From assembly GCA_004563275.1 (NCBI GenBank), contig SFSZ01000004.1, positions 10,554 to 74,553 of the forward strand: a DNA stretch of 64,000 bases, read 5' to 3'. How positions within the stretch are numbered: the first letter of the stretch is position 1; each line of letters opens with the position of its first letter. Origin of the DNA: a bacterium (GTDB lineage: Bacteria > Bacillota_I > Bacilli_A > RF39 > UBA660). The translations under genes were made by a program, and so were the position numbers. Positions 15,601 through 23,119 of the stretch are shown here, piece by piece. Below the pieces are notes generated by a model, which had not been told where the DNA came from, did no database searches, and saw nothing but the letters and a program-made list of their open reading frames with translations.

Positions 15601-16995
15601 TTATCTTTGCTTTCTAATGTTATCAGTTAAATATTTACTTCTTTTATTATCATTTTTCTTTTTAACTTTTATTAAAGTATCCTTTAAATATGCAAAATCA
15701 AAAGGTGCCACTGGAAACGTATAATCTAAATTAAATGAATTATACGAACATAAATCAACGATTAAAAATATAAATCCAATCGCAACTCCAAATAATCCCC
15801 AAAACGAAGCTATTGCCAAACAAATAAATCGCCAAATTCTAATTGCTCCACTTAATTCAACATTACTAAAAATCATACTGGATATAAATGTAAGCGATAT
15901 TACAATAATTGTTATTGGACTAACTATATTAGCTGAAACAGCAGCATCTCCTAAAATTAAAGCCCCCAATATTGAAATAGATGAACTATAATTATTGGGA
16001 AATCTAATATCACTTTCTCTTAACATCTCACAAATAAAAAGCATAAAAAACGCTTCAATGGCAGCCGGAAAGGGGACACCTTGTTTTTGCGTTATAAAAG
16101 ATGTTAATAAATTAGATGGAATAGTTTCTTGATTATAATTAACCATCGCTACATAAATAGCTGGAGTAAGAATAGTTATAAAAAAACAAATAAGTCTTAA
16201 AAACTTTAAAATATTGGCATTATAACTAACTAAATAAGAATCAGATATTGGATTTATAAAATCTGCTAAAACCGCCGGTAAAACAATTGCAAAAGGAGAA
16301 GTATCCATTACAACCACAATTTTACCTTCTAAAAGGGCATTAACAATAACATCTGGTCTTTCTGTTAACTTAACAGAAGGAAAAAAACTTTTATCTTCTT
16401 TAATCAAATAATGTTTTAACTCACCAGAATCAATAATTGAATCAACATCAATATTTTTAAGAATACTATCAACTCTATCAACAATTTCTTTTCTTGCTAT
16501 ATTATCAATATATAATAAACCAGTACTAGATTTAGAAAATCTGCCTAATTTATATTCTAAAGTTTTTAAATGTTTAGATTTAATTCTTCTCTTAATCAAA
16601 CCAACATTCTTTTGATAATTTTCTACTAAGCTATCTTTAGCACCATATAAATCTTGCTCAATCTCCGGAAAAGAAATCGAACGATCTAAGTCAGCTCTAG
16701 TTTCTAAAGCATATATTTTATTAAGATAAATTAATATCGTAAAACCACTATAAATATAAAATTCAATCTCATCACTATTAATTACCTTTATATTAGGACC
16801 AGCCAAAATATTTTTTAAACTTTTTTTATGTACTGGATTAGTTATATTATCTAAAATAAAAGTATTAACCCTGTCACTACTACAAATAGTTTCAATATAA
16901 AAAAGATAAACATAAGAAAAATTATATCTAATCTTTCTGGTTATTAAATCCGGGGTATCTTTATAATCATCTAATATCTTATTAATAATCTTCAT
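15601..16995 (-). CDS. gerAA: Spore germination protein GerAA/SpoVAF family
   Basis: 464 residues of the GerA A-subunit family. The N-terminal soluble domain contains SRDLDRSISFPEIEQ-like sequence (ADLDRSISFPEIEQDLYG). Next come LLEGKIVVVMDTSPFAIVLPAVLADF, YVAMVNYNQETIPSNLL, GVPFPAAIEAFFMLFICEMLRESDIRFP and SILGALILGDAAVSANIVSP, followed by membrane helices. All are diagnostic for the family. It is first of the gerAA-AC-AB operon, convergent with spoVA. Confidence 0.94.
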   Translation of the reverse strand: MKIINKILDDYKDTPDLITRKIRYNFSYVYLFYIETICSSDRVNTFILDNITNPVHKKSLKNILAGPNIKVINSDEIEFYIYSGFTILIYLNKIYALETRADLDRSISFPEIEQDLYGAKDSLVENYQKNVGLIKRRIKSKHLKTLEYKLGRFSKSSTGLLYIDNIARKEIVDRVDSILKNIDVDSIIDSGELKHYLIKEDKSFFPSVKLTERPDVIVNALLEGKIVVVMDTSPFAIVLPAVLADFINPISDSYLVSYNANILKFLRLICFFITILTPAIYVAMVNYNQETIPSNLLTSFITQKQGVPFPAAIEAFFMLFICEMLRESDIRFPNNYSSSISILGALILGDAAVSANIVSPITIIVISLTFISSMIFSNVELSGAIRIWRFICLAIASFWGLFGVAIGFIFLIVDLCSYNSFNLDYTFPVAPFDFAYLKDTLIKVKKKNDNKRSKYLTDNIRKQR

Positions 16996-17008
16996 ATAAT
17001 CACATATT

Positions 17009-17015
17009 TATTATG
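17009..17015 (-). promoter_or_regulatory. Possible sigma-G-type -10 element for gerAA
   Basis: CATAATA on the minus strand matches the sigma-G -10 pattern CATNNTA shortly upstream of gerAA. No convincing -35 is visible, and the leader to the ATG would be very short. Confidence 0.25.
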
Positions 17016-17075
17016 CTCAATATTTATTATTTTATTTAACTTTGTTATAATTAACTAAGTAAGGAAGTGACACCT

Positions 17076-17501
17076 ATGGCTATGTTATATAAAAATAAAG
17101 CTTTAGACATTAATCAAGAATTATTTACTGATTATTTTAATCTAAATGCTATCTATAACTATGACAAAATAATTATTATTAATGATGAAGAACTAGAAAA
17201 AGTATTAAATCAAGAAAAAATTTTAAAACCATTAATAATAAATGATAAATATCCTATATATACATTACTTAACTATCTAAATAATTCATCATCTATATAT
17301 TTACAAAAAGAATATGGTATTTTAAACCAAGATGAATTAAAAGAATCAATCAAAAATTATTCTAAAACAATCATTGCAAGTAAAGAATTAATAATTTATC
17401 TTAAAGAACTTGATCTTATTAAAGAAGAATATACTCTTAATAAAAATGAATATTTAATTGTTGATAAATATCAAAATAATATCAAAAAAGCTATTAAATA
17501 G
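17076..17501 (+). CDS. Hypothetical protein, 141 residues
   Basis: I do not recognise this protein. ATG 17076 is used because AAGGAAG precedes it by eight bases; an in-frame GTG at 17067 is too close to that site. The sequence is Ile/Asn/Lys-rich with no signal peptide or membrane helix, so probably cytoplasmic, with a helical C-terminus (NQDELKESIKNYSKTIIASKELIIYLKELDLIKEE). A TATAAT lies at 17046-17051. It stands alone between the divergent gerA operon and the infC operon. Confidence 0.7.
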   Translation: MAMLYKNKALDINQELFTDYFNLNAIYNYDKIIIINDEELEKVLNQEKILKPLIINDKYPIYTLLNYLNNSSSIYLQKEYGILNQDELKESIKNYSKTIIASKELIIYLKELDLIKEEYTLNKNEYLIVDKYQNNIKKAIK

Positions 17502-17532
17502 GAATAAAACACTAATAAAGTCATAAAATAAC

Positions 17533-17560
17533 TTGACAACATCAAATAAAATGTTATAAT
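17533..17560 (+). promoter_or_regulatory. Promoter of the infC-rpmI-rplT operon
   Basis: TTGACA (17533-17538) and TATAAT (17555-17560) with 16-bp spacing, both consensus. Confidence 0.85.
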
Positions 17561-17566
17561 ACTAGT

Positions 17567-17690
17567 GTTTAAAAAAGGAAAGCGATGTATCCACATCCAC
17601 CTGACTAGCAAATAAGCAAGTAGGTAAAAAGCCATGGAGTGAATTGGTTTTAATATGGGTGGATACTAAGCGTATTCACTTTTTTTGATA
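17567..17690 (+). ncRNA. L20-type leader RNA with terminator
   Basis: The untranslated leader contains a long-range helix GTATCCAC/GTGGATAC (17587-17594 with 17659-17666). A terminator hairpin AGTGAAT/ATTCACT (17638-17644, 17674-17680) with seven T follows. The two are interleaved, as expected for an attenuator where L20 binding favours the terminator. It sits immediately upstream of infC-rpmI-rplT, matching Firmicute L20 leaders. The exact L20-binding helix was not modelled. Confidence 0.8.
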
Positions 17691-17707
17691 TATGGAGGTG
17701 TGTTTGT

Positions 17708-18235
17708 ATAGCAAACGTCAAAAAAGATGACTTACTTATTAATGAACAAATTAAAGTAAGTGAATTAATGGTAATTGGCCCAAATGGAGAACAAATGGGA
17801 ACTAAGAAATTAGCAGATGCTTTAACATTAGCAAATTATGCCGGTTTAGACTTAGTCTTAATGAGTGGAAATAGCGATAGAGCAGTTGGTAAAATTATGG
17901 ACTACAATAAATATCGTTATGAAAAACAAAAAAGACAAAAAGAAGCTCTAAAAAACCAAAGAGCTAATAATAAAGATATGAAAGAATATCAATTATCAGT
18001 TACCATTGATGTAGGTGATTTCAATACTCGTAAAAAGAATGCTGAAAGTTATTTACAAAAAGGCCATAAAATTAAAGCAACTATTAGATTTAAAGGCCGT
18101 CAAATGGCTCATACAGATTTAGGAAAAGAAGTATTAGAAAGATTCGCATCTGAACTATCTGAAAGTAGTGTAATTGAAACAAAACCAAAACTTGAAGGTA
18201 GAACAATGACAATGATACTAGCACCCAAAAAATAA
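17708..18235 (+). CDS. infC: Translation initiation factor IF-3
   Basis: IF-3 controls start-codon fidelity on the 30S subunit. The frame extends 20 codons upstream of the first ATG (17768) and contains the conserved start KDDLLINEQIKVSELMVIGP. The only plausible initiator is ATA at 17708, seven bases after GGAGGTG. Rare initiators (ATT, ATA, ATC) are a family trait that lets IF-3 limit its own synthesis. That gives 175 residues with domain boundary KMMDYNKYRYEKQKRQKEA-like (KIMDYNKYRYEKQKR) and C-terminal GHKIKATIRFKGRQM. First gene of infC-rpmI-rplT. Confidence 0.93.
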   Translation: MANVKKDDLLINEQIKVSELMVIGPNGEQMGTKKLADALTLANYAGLDLVLMSGNSDRAVGKIMDYNKYRYEKQKRQKEALKNQRANNKDMKEYQLSVTIDVGDFNTRKKNAESYLQKGHKIKATIRFKGRQMAHTDLGKEVLERFASELSESSVIETKPKLEGRTMTMILAPKK

Positions 18236-18252
18236 GGAAAGAAGGATTTATT

Positions 18253-18441
18253 ATGCCAAAACAAAAAACACATAAAGCAAGTTCAAAAGTTTTAAAGAAA
18301 AAGAAAAATGGTACTTTAGTTTATAAAAAATCTGGTGGCAACCATAAAACTGCTAAAGATTCAAGTAAACAAGTAAGACAAAGAAGAAATAAAGGATTAT
18401 TAGCGAAAGGAGAAGCTAGCAGATTAAAATCTGTTATCTAG
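18253..18441 (+). CDS. rpmI: Ribosomal protein L35
   Basis: 62 residues, very basic, beginning MPKQKTHKASSKVLKKKKNG and containing NHKTAKDSSKQVRQRR and ASRLKSVI. Size and sequence match bL35 of the 50S subunit. Start follows AAGGAAAGAAGGA, 17 bases after infC. Confidence 0.97.
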   Translation: MPKQKTHKASSKVLKKKKNGTLVYKKSGGNHKTAKDSSKQVRQRRNKGLLAKGEASRLKSVI

Positions 18442-18450
18442 GTGGTATAA

Positions 18451-18966
18451 ATGACAAGAGTTAAAGGTGGAGTAGTAGCTAAAAACAGAAGAAGAAAAGT
18501 TTTAAAAGCTGCTAAAGGATACTTTGGAAGTAAACATAGATTATATAAAACAGCACAAGAACAAACATTCCACAGTGGTGCATATGCATTTAGAGATCGT
18601 AAACAAAATAAACGTAATTTCAGAAAATTATGGATTACAAGAATTAATGCAGCATGCCGTGAAAATAATATTTCATATTCAAAATTTATTAATGGATTAA
18701 GCAAAGCTAATATTGAAATCAATAGAAAAATGCTTTCAGAAGTAGCTATCGACAATCCAAAATACTTTACAGAATTAGTTAATATTGCTAACGATGCATT
18801 AGCTGGAAAAACAATTAAAGCTGCTGAAGTAAAAGCTGAAACTAAAAAAGAAGAAAAAGTTGAAGTAAAAGAAGAAAAGAAAACAACAACTAAAAAAGCT
18901 GCTCCTAAAAAAGAAACAGCTAAAAAAACAACTACAAAGAAAACTACAGCTAAAAAAGAAAACTAA
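18451..18966 (+). CDS. rplT: Ribosomal protein L20 with long Lys/Ala/Thr-rich tail
   Basis: bL20 nucleates 50S assembly and represses its own operon. Residues 1-118 are canonical ([66 protein letters not shown]). The protein then continues for about 53 residues as low-complexity repeats of [14 protein letters not shown] type, resembling histone-H1-like tails. Most bL20 proteins end near residue 118. The tail has no frameshift and ends just before the operon terminator. Confidence 0.96.
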   Translation: MTRVKGGVVAKNRRRKVLKAAKGYFGSKHRLYKTAQEQTFHSGAYAFRDRKQNKRNFRKLWITRINAACRENNISYSKFINGLSKANIEINRKMLSEVAIDNPKYFTELVNIANDALAGKTIKAAEVKAETKKEEKVEVKEEKKTTTKKAAPKKETAKKTTTKKTTAKKEN

Positions 18967-18976
18967 GAACAAGCTG

Positions 18977-19008
18977 AAAAAAACTGATATTTATTTATCA
19001 GTTTTTTT
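18977..19008. terminator. Bidirectional terminator after rplT
   Basis: AAAAAAACTGATA pairs with TATCAGTTTTTTT across a short loop. It also serves the convergent HIT gene, whose last codons overlap the 3' arm. Confidence 0.9.
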
Positions 19009-19372
19009 GTTCCATAATTTGATTATAAACTTCTTCAACATCCCTAAGAGGTTGTTTTTCTTTATATGCAGGAATAATATGTAAATGATAATGTTTAATA
19101 ACTTGCGTAATACCATAATTATTAACTAAAACAAGACCATCAGGATTAAGAGCTTTATATAATAATTTTTTCATATCCTTGGCAACACCATGAATATGAG
19201 CAATAGTTTCTCCATCTAATTCTTCAAAATCAGTTATATGTTTTTTAGGTAAAACTAATACATGACCATTAGCATTTGGATTTACATCCATAATAACCTT
19301 AACAATATCATCTTCATATAAAGTTCTAGAAGGAATACTACCTTCAATAATCTTACAAAATAAACAATCCAT
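18998..19372 (-). CDS. HIT-family nucleotide-binding protein
   Basis: A 124-residue HIT protein (Hint/PKCI type), hydrolysing adenosine phosphoramidates or related nucleotides. The N-terminal MDCLFCKIIEGSIPSRTLYED gives the usual zinc-Cys pair. VNPNANGHVLVLPKKHI is the helix-strand core. The catalytic triad motif is HYHLHIIP near residue 102. ATG 19372 is used because GGTGAAG lies before it; an ATG four codons upstream overlaps that site. It is convergent with rplT. Confidence 0.93.
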   Translation of the reverse strand: MDCLFCKIIEGSIPSRTLYEDDIVKVIMDVNPNANGHVLVLPKKHITDFEELDGETIAHIHGVAKDMKKLLYKALNPDGLVLVNNYGITQVIKHYHLHIIPAYKEKQPLRDVEEVYNQIMEQKN

Positions 19373-19450
19373 TTTCTTCACCATAATAAATATAACATAT
19401 ATTTGAAAAATGTTAAATATTTGTTATAATATTCCCCACGAGGTGATATC

Positions 19451-19882
19451 ATGGAAATCAAAGGCTATAAAGTATTTATTGGTAATCAATCAGATTTTAA
19501 AAATAATGCCGGCTTGCAATGTAAAGTAGGCCAAATATTAGAAACAACAAAACCAATTGCTCCCAAACAAAATGGTTATCATTTTGCTAAAAGATTAGAA
19601 GATACCTTACGCTTTGGTAATGCTCTTCACGAAGACGTTGTTATTTGCGAAGTAACATCTCTTGGTGATGTAATTGAATATGAAGATGAATACAACGACT
19701 ATTTTGAACTATATGTCACATCAAAACTAAGAATAGATAGAATATTAAATCGTAAAGAAATTATTGAATATGCTGATTCTTTAAATGAATTTCGATTAAG
19801 AAGATTTATTCAAACAATGAGACTAACTGACTTAGAAGCCGAACATTTTAGAGGAGATCATTTACCATTGATAATTATATAG
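19451..19882 (+). CDS. Hypothetical protein, possibly DUF7666-like
   Basis: 143 residues with the pattern EIKGYKVFIGNQSDFKNNAGLQCKVGQI and later FGNALHEDVVICEVTSLGDV. It resembles a small domain (GYK-F...C...y.vG) found in phage and bacterial proteins annotated DUF7666. No enzymatic motif is visible. The start follows GAGGTGATATC. It stands upstream of cotE, from which it is separated by 120 bases. Just past its stop another frame stays open to 19962 (DYYHYEDTSAFKRPYQPSYK), so the C-terminus may have shifted. Confidence 0.65.
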   Translation: MEIKGYKVFIGNQSDFKNNAGLQCKVGQILETTKPIAPKQNGYHFAKRLEDTLRFGNALHEDVVICEVTSLGDVIEYEDEYNDYFELYVTSKLRIDRILNRKEIIEYADSLNEFRLRRFIQTMRLTDLEAEHFRGDHLPLIII

Positions 19883-20011
19883 ATTATTATCATTATGAAG
19901 ATACATCCGCTTTTAAAAGACCATATCAGCCATCATATAAATCTAAAAATAGCAAAAAATAATGTACTTTTTCTAGGCTAATGCATACATTAAATTAGAG
20001 GAGTGATAAAG

Positions 20012-20527
20012 ATGGCTAATCTAAAAGAAATTGTAACAAAAGCCGTAATTGGTAAAACTAAGAAAACAAGTAAAGAAGTATATGAAGTTTCTTTAGAAGA
20101 TAATATCAGTAATGTCTTGGGTTGCTGGATAATTAATCATAATTTTAAAGGCAATAATAAAAACGGAAAAGTTAGTGTAACTGGAAGTTATGACATTAAT
20201 ATTTGGTATTCATATGATAACAATACCAAAACCAATGTAATTGCTAGAACATTTACTTATGAAGATATTATCAATGTTAATCTAAAACAAAATATTACTT
20301 TAACAGATGATAATGAAATTATTGTAAGAACCCTAACTGCACCATCAGTATCTGATGTTAAAACTGAAAATAATACAATTAAATTAACTGTTGATAAAGA
20401 ATTAGGTGTTGAAATAGTAGGTGACACTAAAGTAAGAATTAATGTTGTTGATGATTTCGATGATTATGATGAAGAAATAGATGATAATATTGAAATAAAT
20501 GAAGATTATTTAAACGGTGTCAACTAA
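20012..20527 (+). CDS. cotE: Outer spore coat morphogenetic protein CotE
   Basis: 171 residues collinear with Bacillus CotE, which organises the outer coat: LKEIVTKAVIGKTKKTSKE, VLGCWIINHNFKG, GSYDINIWYSYDNNTKTNV, then ELGVEIVGDTKVRINV and the acidic tail DDFDDYDEEIDDN. ATG 20012 is preferred over GTG 20003 because AGAGGAGTG precedes it correctly. Expression in the mother cell under sigma-E/sigma-K would be expected from the family. Confidence 0.95.
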   Translation: MANLKEIVTKAVIGKTKKTSKEVYEVSLEDNISNVLGCWIINHNFKGNNKNGKVSVTGSYDINIWYSYDNNTKTNVIARTFTYEDIINVNLKQNITLTDDNEIIVRTLTAPSVSDVKTENNTIKLTVDKELGVEIVGDTKVRINVVDDFDDYDEEIDDNIEINEDYLNGVN

Positions 20528-20545
20528 AAAAGGTTGACACTTATT
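20517..20545 (+). terminator. cotE terminator carrying the rpsP -35 box
   Basis: GTGTCAAC (20517-20524) pairs with GTTGACAC (20533-20540), followed by TTATTTT. The 3' arm contains the -35 TTGACA of the next promoter. Confidence 0.7.
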
Positions 20546-20562
20546 TTCTAATATGATAATAT
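20534..20562 (+). promoter_or_regulatory. rpsP promoter
   Basis: TTGACA (20534-20539) and TAATAT (20557-20562) with 17-bp spacing; GATAAT two bases earlier is an alternative -10. Confidence 0.6.
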
Positions 20563-20589
20563 AATTTTATTGAAAAAGGAGGCATTAAC

Positions 20590-20889
20590 ATGGCAGTTAA
20601 ATTAAGATTAAAAAGAATGGGTTCTAAACAAAGACCATTCTATCGTATTGTAGCAGCTGACTCTAGAAGTCCTAGAGATGGTAGATTTATTGAAACAGTT
20701 GGAACTTACCAACCAATCTATAAAGAAAACAATGTTACAGTAGACGAAGAAAAAGTATTAAAATGGTTAAACAATGGTGCACAACCAACTGATACTGTTA
20801 AAAATATTTTATCTAAAACTGGAGTTTGGGCTAAATATAAAGCTCCAAAAGCTACTGAAACTAAAAAATCTACTAAAAAAGAGGCTTAA
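20590..20889 (+). CDS. rpsP: Ribosomal protein S16
   Basis: 99 residues: [40 protein letters not shown] and [13 protein letters not shown] are canonical bS16. A short Lys-rich tail follows. AAAAAGGAGG precedes the start. It is followed two bases later by khpA, the common Firmicute order. Confidence 0.97.
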   Translation: MAVKLRLKRMGSKQRPFYRIVAADSRSPRDGRFIETVGTYQPIYKENNVTVDEEKVLKWLNNGAQPTDTVKNILSKTGVWAKYKAPKATETKKSTKKEA

Positions 20890-20891
20890 TA

Positions 20892-21143
20892 ATGCATAAA
20901 GAATTAATTGAGTTTACAGAAACATTAGTAAAAGGTTTAGTAAAAGAACCTGACATGGTAAGTATTCAAGAATTTAGTTCAGATGATGAAACAATCATGT
21001 TAGAAATAATTGTTCATGAAAGTGATATGGGTGCTATTATAGGTAGAGGTGGTAAAATGGCAAGTGCTATTAGAACCATGATTCAAGCCTATGCATATAC
21101 TCATAAATTAAACAAAATAAAAATAAATATCGATTCATTTTAA
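20892..21143 (+). CDS. khpA: KH-domain RNA-binding protein KhpA (YlqC)
   Basis: An 83-residue single KH domain with the RNA-binding GxxG loop in AIIGRGGKMASAIRTMI and the expected N-terminal LVKGLVKEPDMVSIQE. KhpA pairs with KhpB/Jag and affects division and sRNA-type regulation in other Firmicutes. rimM and trmD, often next, are absent, and the operon ends in a strong terminator. Confidence 0.94.
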   Translation: MHKELIEFTETLVKGLVKEPDMVSIQEFSSDDETIMLEIIVHESDMGAIIGRGGKMASAIRTMIQAYAYTHKLNKIKINIDSF

Positions 21144-21160
21144 TCGATATTTATTTTTTT
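21121..21160. terminator. Bidirectional terminator, khpA/tmcAL
   Basis: A perfect 15-bp stem (21121-21135 with 21142-21156, ending ATCGATT/AATCGAT) has T-rich flanks and covers the ends of both convergent genes. Confidence 0.85.
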
Positions 21161-22251
21161 ATTGGTTTATTATTAAGTTCAAATTCCAAAGTATTAAGAC
21201 CAGTTAACATATCATAAATCTTAGCAGCAGTTAATTCATATCTTTGACTTAAATACTTATCACTAATCTTACGATCGATTACAATATCTTTTTTTAAAGA
21301 TTTTAAATACTTTTGACCCTTACTGTTAAATCCTAAAACTTTAACATATTCAATATACATATTACTTCGATCATATTTAGTTAAACCAACTAAAATATGA
21401 ATAAGCATCCTTTTAATTCTATTATAAGTATATCTCTTAGACTTAATTTTTTCTATTAACTCATCAATCGTATGAACATTACTTATTTCCTTAACTAATT
21501 TATTTTCAATACCTTCATCAACAGTTAAATAAGAACTTAAATTATGATCAGTTAAAATTTTAATCTTTAATAGAGCAAACAATAAATCTTCATCAATATT
21601 AACAACCTTATCACCATAATTAGTATATTTCTTTATTGAAACATTATTTTTAATCTTTTCTCTAATATTAGATGCGCTAACAATCTCCTCATCACTATTT
21701 ATATCATGAAAATCATTAGTTCTCTTGATACAAATAGGTTCAATCTTTAACTTATTTTTAATAATAGACTTAATATAACTTATACCAAGTAAATCATTAG
21801 GAGAATCAATATTAGAACTAATTGCTTTATTTAAAGCAGTAGGGTAATTAACACCTTCCTTTAAATATTGTTTAATTTTTATACTAAAATTAGAATCTAA
21901 TTGTTTTTCAGCAATTTCTTTTAAATATTGAATGTCATTACATTCTGAACCAAACACTAATTTAGTAACTCCCAAATGCTTTAAAATAATAGTTCCTGCT
22001 TCTGCAAAGGTATCAGCTGACTCCGAACCAAATACAAAAGGAAGTTCACAAACAATATCAACATTATTTTCTAAAGCAATCTTAACTTTATCTTCCTTAG
22101 TTAAAACACTAATATCTCCACGTTCTAAAAAATAACCATTTAAAACTAAAACCAATAAAGAATCTGGAAATAATTCTTTAACTCTATTTATATGATATAA
22201 ATGCCCATTATGAAAAGGATTATATTCACAAATAATACCTACAACTTCCAT
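21151..22251 (-). CDS. tmcAL: tRNA(Met) cytidine acetate ligase TmcAL (YlbM)
   Basis: 366 residues of the TmcAL family, which uses ATP and acetate to acetylate C34 of elongator tRNA-Met. The nucleotidyltransferase signature CEYNPFHNGHLYHI is at the N-terminus. LVLNGYFLERGDISVLTKEDK, CELPFVFGSESADTFAEAG and LVFGSECND follow, then SDEEIVSASNIREKI. The start at ATG 22251 follows GAGGTG; the upstream in-frame GTG is inside that site. Confidence 0.95.
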   Translation of the reverse strand: MEVVGIICEYNPFHNGHLYHINRVKELFPDSLLVLVLNGYFLERGDISVLTKEDKVKIALENNVDIVCELPFVFGSESADTFAEAGTIILKHLGVTKLVFGSECNDIQYLKEIAEKQLDSNFSIKIKQYLKEGVNYPTALNKAISSNIDSPNDLLGISYIKSIIKNKLKIEPICIKRTNDFHDINSDEEIVSASNIREKIKNNVSIKKYTNYGDKVVNIDEDLLFALLKIKILTDHNLSSYLTVDEGIENKLVKEISNVHTIDELIEKIKSKRYTYNRIKRMLIHILVGLTKYDRSNMYIEYVKVLGFNSKGQKYLKSLKKDIVIDRKISDKYLSQRYELTAAKIYDMLTGLNTLEFELNNKPIKK

Positions 22252-22319
22252 AAACACCTCGTGAGAGTATTATAGCAAATTTTTTAATAACATGATATAA
22301 TTTTTTAAGGTGATAATAA

Positions 22320-22739
22320 ATGGCTAGATTAAATGTTTATTTTTCTCATTCAACTAAATTTGATTATAATAATACTTTATATAAGAAAATTCTATCAAGT
22401 CCCATCTGTCTATCTCAAAATCTAATTTTACCAATGACAGATGAAAATAAAACTAAATATATAAAAGATTTAATTAATAAAGCTGATATTATCGTCGTAG
22501 AATTATCAAAACCTAACTTTTGGCATAAACTAGAATTAAAATGGATTTTAAAAGCAAATAAACCAACACTATATTTATCAAATGATAATATCTTACCTAA
22601 AACATATAAGAAGTTAGTACCAAATTTCACTTTAACAGATGACAATAATACATACATAAATTTAATTGAAAACTTTATAAAGCAAAATCTAGCGTTAAAA
22701 GAACCAAAAGATGCACCTCAAGTATTAGGTGAAATTTAA
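22320..22739 (+). CDS. Putative nucleoside 2-deoxyribosyltransferase-like protein
   Basis: 139 residues with a small Rossmann-like pattern: LNVYFSHSTKFDYNN at the start, a central ADIIVVELSKPNFWHKLELKW, then ANKPTLYLSND. The arrangement strand-D-I-[VI]-V-x-E-[LV]-S with a following E-L and K-P is that of nucleoside 2-deoxyribosyltransferases, which are distantly like TIR domains. The usual catalytic Glu could be the Glu in LELKW. This fold-level assignment is tentative. It stands alone before the rimP-nusA operon. Confidence 0.5.
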   Translation: MARLNVYFSHSTKFDYNNTLYKKILSSPICLSQNLILPMTDENKTKYIKDLINKADIIVVELSKPNFWHKLELKWILKANKPTLYLSNDNILPKTYKKLVPNFTLTDDNNTYINLIENFIKQNLALKEPKDAPQVLGEI

Positions 22740-22778
22740 GATAGGCCAATATCTAAAAGGCTTTATCAACATTTTTTC

Positions 22779-22807
22779 TTTACAAAAAACTAATAAAAGT
22801 GTATAAT
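22779..22807 (+). promoter_or_regulatory. Promoter of the rimP-nusA-infB operon
   Basis: TTTACA (22779-22784) and TATAAT (22802-22807), 17-bp spacing. Confidence 0.75.
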
Positions 22808-22821
22808 ATATTTACAGATTT

Positions 22822-22846
22822 AAGTGGGCAGAATATTCCCACTTTT
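22822..22846 (+). terminator. Leader hairpin upstream of rimP
   Basis: AAGTGGG (22822-22828) pairs with CCCACTT (22838-22844), followed by TTATTATT. This attenuator-like hairpin in the rimP-nusA leader is frequent in Firmicutes and could serve NusA-linked autoregulation. Confidence 0.55.
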
Positions 22847-22865
22847 ATTATTGTATAGGAGGTAT

Positions 22866-23117
22866 ATGCAAAAGACTTTGGATGAAATTAGAGACCTTAT
22901 TGAAGGCCCTATGAAAGAAATGGATATTTCAATTTGTAGTATTGATTATGTTATTGAAAACAATTATCCCTTTTTAAAAATTGTTCTTGATAAAGTAAAT
23001 GGTATTGATTTAGATACTATTGTTGAAGCTACAAATGTAATTAATCCAATTCTTGACAAACATGACTTAATAAAAGAAGAATATATACTTGATATATCAA
23101 GTAAAGAAAGAGGATAA
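22866..23117 (+). CDS. rimP: Ribosome maturation factor RimP, N-terminal domain only
   Basis: 83 residues equal to the RimP N-terminal alpha/beta domain (LDEIRDLIEGPMKEMDISICS, YPFLKIVLDKVNGIDLDTIVEATNVINPIL). RimP proteins are about 150 residues: the LEVSSPGLDRPL strand leads into an SH3-like C-terminal domain that contacts S12. Here the chain ends YILDISSKERG at exactly that junction and nusA starts three bases later. ATG 22866 follows ATAGGAGG. Position before nusA supports identity. Confidence 0.82.
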   Translation: MQKTLDEIRDLIEGPMKEMDISICSIDYVIENNYPFLKIVLDKVNGIDLDTIVEATNVINPILDKHDLIKEEYILDISSKERG

Positions 23118-23119
23118 TT

